Of a DNA stretch of 26,008 bases, positions 24,121 to 26,008 are shown piece by piece (within the stretch, counting starts at the first letter, position 1; each line of letters begins with the position of its first letter). The stretch comes from Pelargonium cotyledonis. Lineage: Eukaryota; Streptophyta; Magnoliopsida; Geraniales; Geraniaceae. The notes beneath the pieces are model-generated. The model ran no database searches. It saw only the letters and a list, made by a program, of their open reading frames with translations, and was not told where the DNA came from. The position numbers and the translations under genes are program-made. Where the stretch lies: assembly GCA_036897625.1 (NCBI GenBank), contig JAYMTA010000616.1, positions 1-26,008 on the forward strand, read 5' to 3'.

Positions 24121-24353
24121 TTGTGCATGGTTCTTGTATATATTATTTTTTAGAACTGATAAGCAAGCTACGGAACAGTCTTATGAAAACTTAATTCATA
24201 GCTGAGCTCTTCTATATATGATGGTAATTCCCTTTAATTTCAAAGTTGATAATCAGGGATGATTATGTCTTGTTGGTGTTTATATTCAGGTTTCAAGAAC
24301 TGTACTTACATTGGTTCCTTGCTTATTGCTTGTTGGATTTCATTTTGAAATAA

Positions 24354-24624
24354 GGTTGCGTTTGGGAACATGCATTTGATTTGAAATTCATCATTTGAAA
24401 TTTTGCATTTGAAATGTTGAATTTCATATACAAATATAATGTTTGAAAAATCAAAAAATTTCAAATGATATGGTAAGAACTGTCATTTGAAATCACATGT
24501 TATATGCATGTTTTGAATGCTTTTGGATTTGACTCAAATCCAAATCCAAATTCTTGAAGTTGCCAAACATCTTATTTGTCTCAAATCCAACATTTCAAAT
24601 GAAATGCTGGTTCCCAAACACACC
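24354..24624. mobile_element. MITE-like element with ~33-bp inverted ends
   Basis: The left end GGTTGCGTTTGGGAACATGC... and the right end, whose complement is GGTGTGTTTGGGAACCAGC..., match over about 33 bp. They share TTTGGGAAC and CATTT.ATTTGAAAT. The inside is filled with short TTTGAAAT/ATTTCAAA repeats in both orientations, and it encodes nothing. The terminal GG..GTTTGGGAAC pattern is common in plant non-autonomous DNA transposons. Flanks are TAA on the left and ATT on the right, so the target-site duplication is unclear or decayed. Confidence 0.7.
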
Positions 24625-26008
24625 ATTCTGTATTTGGTGTCAACTTCAATTTATTTATGGTTCTGTACTGGCAGTTTCTTACTTTCATAGTAATGGCAGT
24701 GACTTCTCCAATTTTATTTTATGTGTTGCAAGTCCTAAGTGAATCTGCAAACTTGATTGACATTTTTAAGTCTTTAACTTTACTGGTCCATACTAATTCT
24801 CATTCGAGGGTTGTTTACTGGTTAAAGTTCACACCTCCTTTCCCCATGAGTCTGTTGAATGAGGATCGAGCTGAAAACTCTTTCCACTCACGCATTCCTG
24901 CGCCCCTACCCGTTATGTTTTGTAATTTTCATTTTGAGCTGTATATGAATTTTTAAATGAACAAAAAATCATCCATTTAGATTTTTATACCGGCCCAAAC
25001 CAAATTGGGCCCATTTTGCCAACAAATTTTCTAATCTTTGTTCAAGCAAAAAATAAAATAAAATAATTGTACAGTTGAGAAAGGATTAGATTAGGGAAAC
25101 TTGGTCTAACTAGTTGGTCGGCCGTGGTTCAAATCTTTTAAAATTTGATACGAACAGCTCAATTAATTAAATTTCAGGTCACTAGACTGATTTAAAACTG
25201 ACTTGATCCGGTTAAAAATTCAGTGCACTCGACAGAAAAAAATACCTCCACCCGAGATTACACCCATCTGAATTGATCTTAACTCAGGTGGCCGACAATG
25301 AAGCTAGAGAGAACCAAAAGAGAGAACATGTTGGAGTTACAAGCTGAGACATCCTCCCATATTTAAATGTTCAAAAGAACTTGGCTAAGAGGACAACATT
25401 TCAAAATAACATTAAAATAATGTATACTTAGTGTATTTATTATTATATATATAATAATAATAAAACTAACCTACTACTAAGCTTACCGACATCTGAAAAT
25501 GGGAGCTGAGCGATTGAAGCAATAATAATAACATTAGGATTAAGTTGGATCATGACGGTCCACAATATGACATTATTCAAGTGTAATGAGTATGCGTGGA
25601 CCAGGAATACGTCTTTTGAGCTAGTTTAAACGATTAGTCTGATGATGAACTTGAGTAAAAGCGATCGAGCATGTCATAGCTAGATATCATCTCACTCCCT
25701 CTCAGCAATATGCACTTTCGTCCTATACTCCTAATTAAACCCTTGCCTCATAAAGAAGTTTGCATTGGTCTAGCTATAGCTGCTAACAAAGGAACTCCTC
25801 GAGCCTGGAGTACAAGTTTAAGTGATGTGCATCTAGACCACATTAGGTATGGAGTTTTAATTAGACGATAAAGATATACCTCTCTACGATTTCCAAAAGA
25901 CGACAAGTTCATAATATCATTGCGCTCCCTAGTCAACCGTTTTATATCGATTAAACTTGAATTAATACGAGAACAAAATTGATTCATTTTAAGTAGTTTG
26001 TTTTATTG
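24625..26008. other. Right-end intergenic DNA, no supported gene
   Basis: Open frames at 24657-24956 (+) and 25748-25987 (-) show no family I recognise. A GGCCCA/TGGGCCC pair at 24992-25012 resembles site II promoter elements, but no start codon or TATA box follows convincingly on either strand. A TTATTATTATATATATAATAATAATAA palindromic low-complexity run occurs near 25436-25463. A gene outside the right edge could explain the site II pair. Confidence 0.4.
25101..25140 (+). repeat. SINE-like A-box/B-box pair
   Basis: TTGGTCTAACTAGTTGG at 25101-25117 resembles a pol III A box and GTGGTTCAAATC at 25124-25135 a B box. They are closer together than in a tRNA, as in some tRNA-derived SINE heads. 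No SINE body, tail or target duplication was established. Confidence 0.3.

Noticed and set aside
25748..25987. 79-codon minus-strand frame at the right edge.
   Set aside because: No family resemblance. It could be part of a gene beyond the window, but nothing supports that.

Overview
This is nuclear DNA from a flowering plant, very probably a woody or herbaceous eudicot. It is AT-rich between genes, its genes carry many short GT-AG introns, and it has TATA-box and site II promoters, a nuclear tRNA-Leu and Tourist-type MITEs. The protein sequences resemble rosid genes. I cannot name a species.

Four protein-coding genes and one tRNA gene can be reconstructed by splicing. From left to right they are: (1) an F-box/LRR/FBD protein, + strand, 3 coding exons at 3449-5036, possibly driven by a strong site II/telo-box/TATA promoter near 900-1310 through a long leader intron; (2) a plastid glucose-6-phosphate/phosphate translocator (GPT), + strand, 5 coding exons at 8257-10225, 391 aa, intact; (3) tRNA-Leu(AAG), - strand, 10836-10915; (4) a GH1 beta-glucosidase of the BGLU18/45-47-like group, + strand, 12 exons at 12323-15315, with frame damage in exons 4 and 9; (5) an RluA-type RNA pseudouridine synthase resembling Arabidopsis RNA pseudouridine synthase 6 (chloroplastic), - strand, 9 exons at 19585-15862, 482 aa, intact. 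The beta-glucosidase and the pseudouridine synthase converge on a roughly 550-bp shared 3' region. The genes are functionally unrelated, as is usual in plant chromosomes.

The intergenic space is largely mobile-element debris. It holds two related Tourist-like MITEs in opposite orientation, each with TTA target-site duplications (6774-7384 and 20113-20707). There is a foldback element built from degenerate ~31-bp repeats (5807-6153), a near-perfect hairpin (2571-2756), another MITE-like inverted-repeat element (24354-24624) and a further inverted repeat (20880-21103). There is also a diverged ~110-bp direct duplication (22971-23208), a possible hAT-transposase scrap (23876-24120) and tRNA-related SINE-like scraps. 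The right 6 kb has no gene I can support.

The most interesting observation is in the beta-glucosidase. Two small coding deletions relative to the family each lie beside a tandem splice acceptor whose 4-nt shift would restore the reading frame. I found no sign of a previously undescribed multi-gene system.
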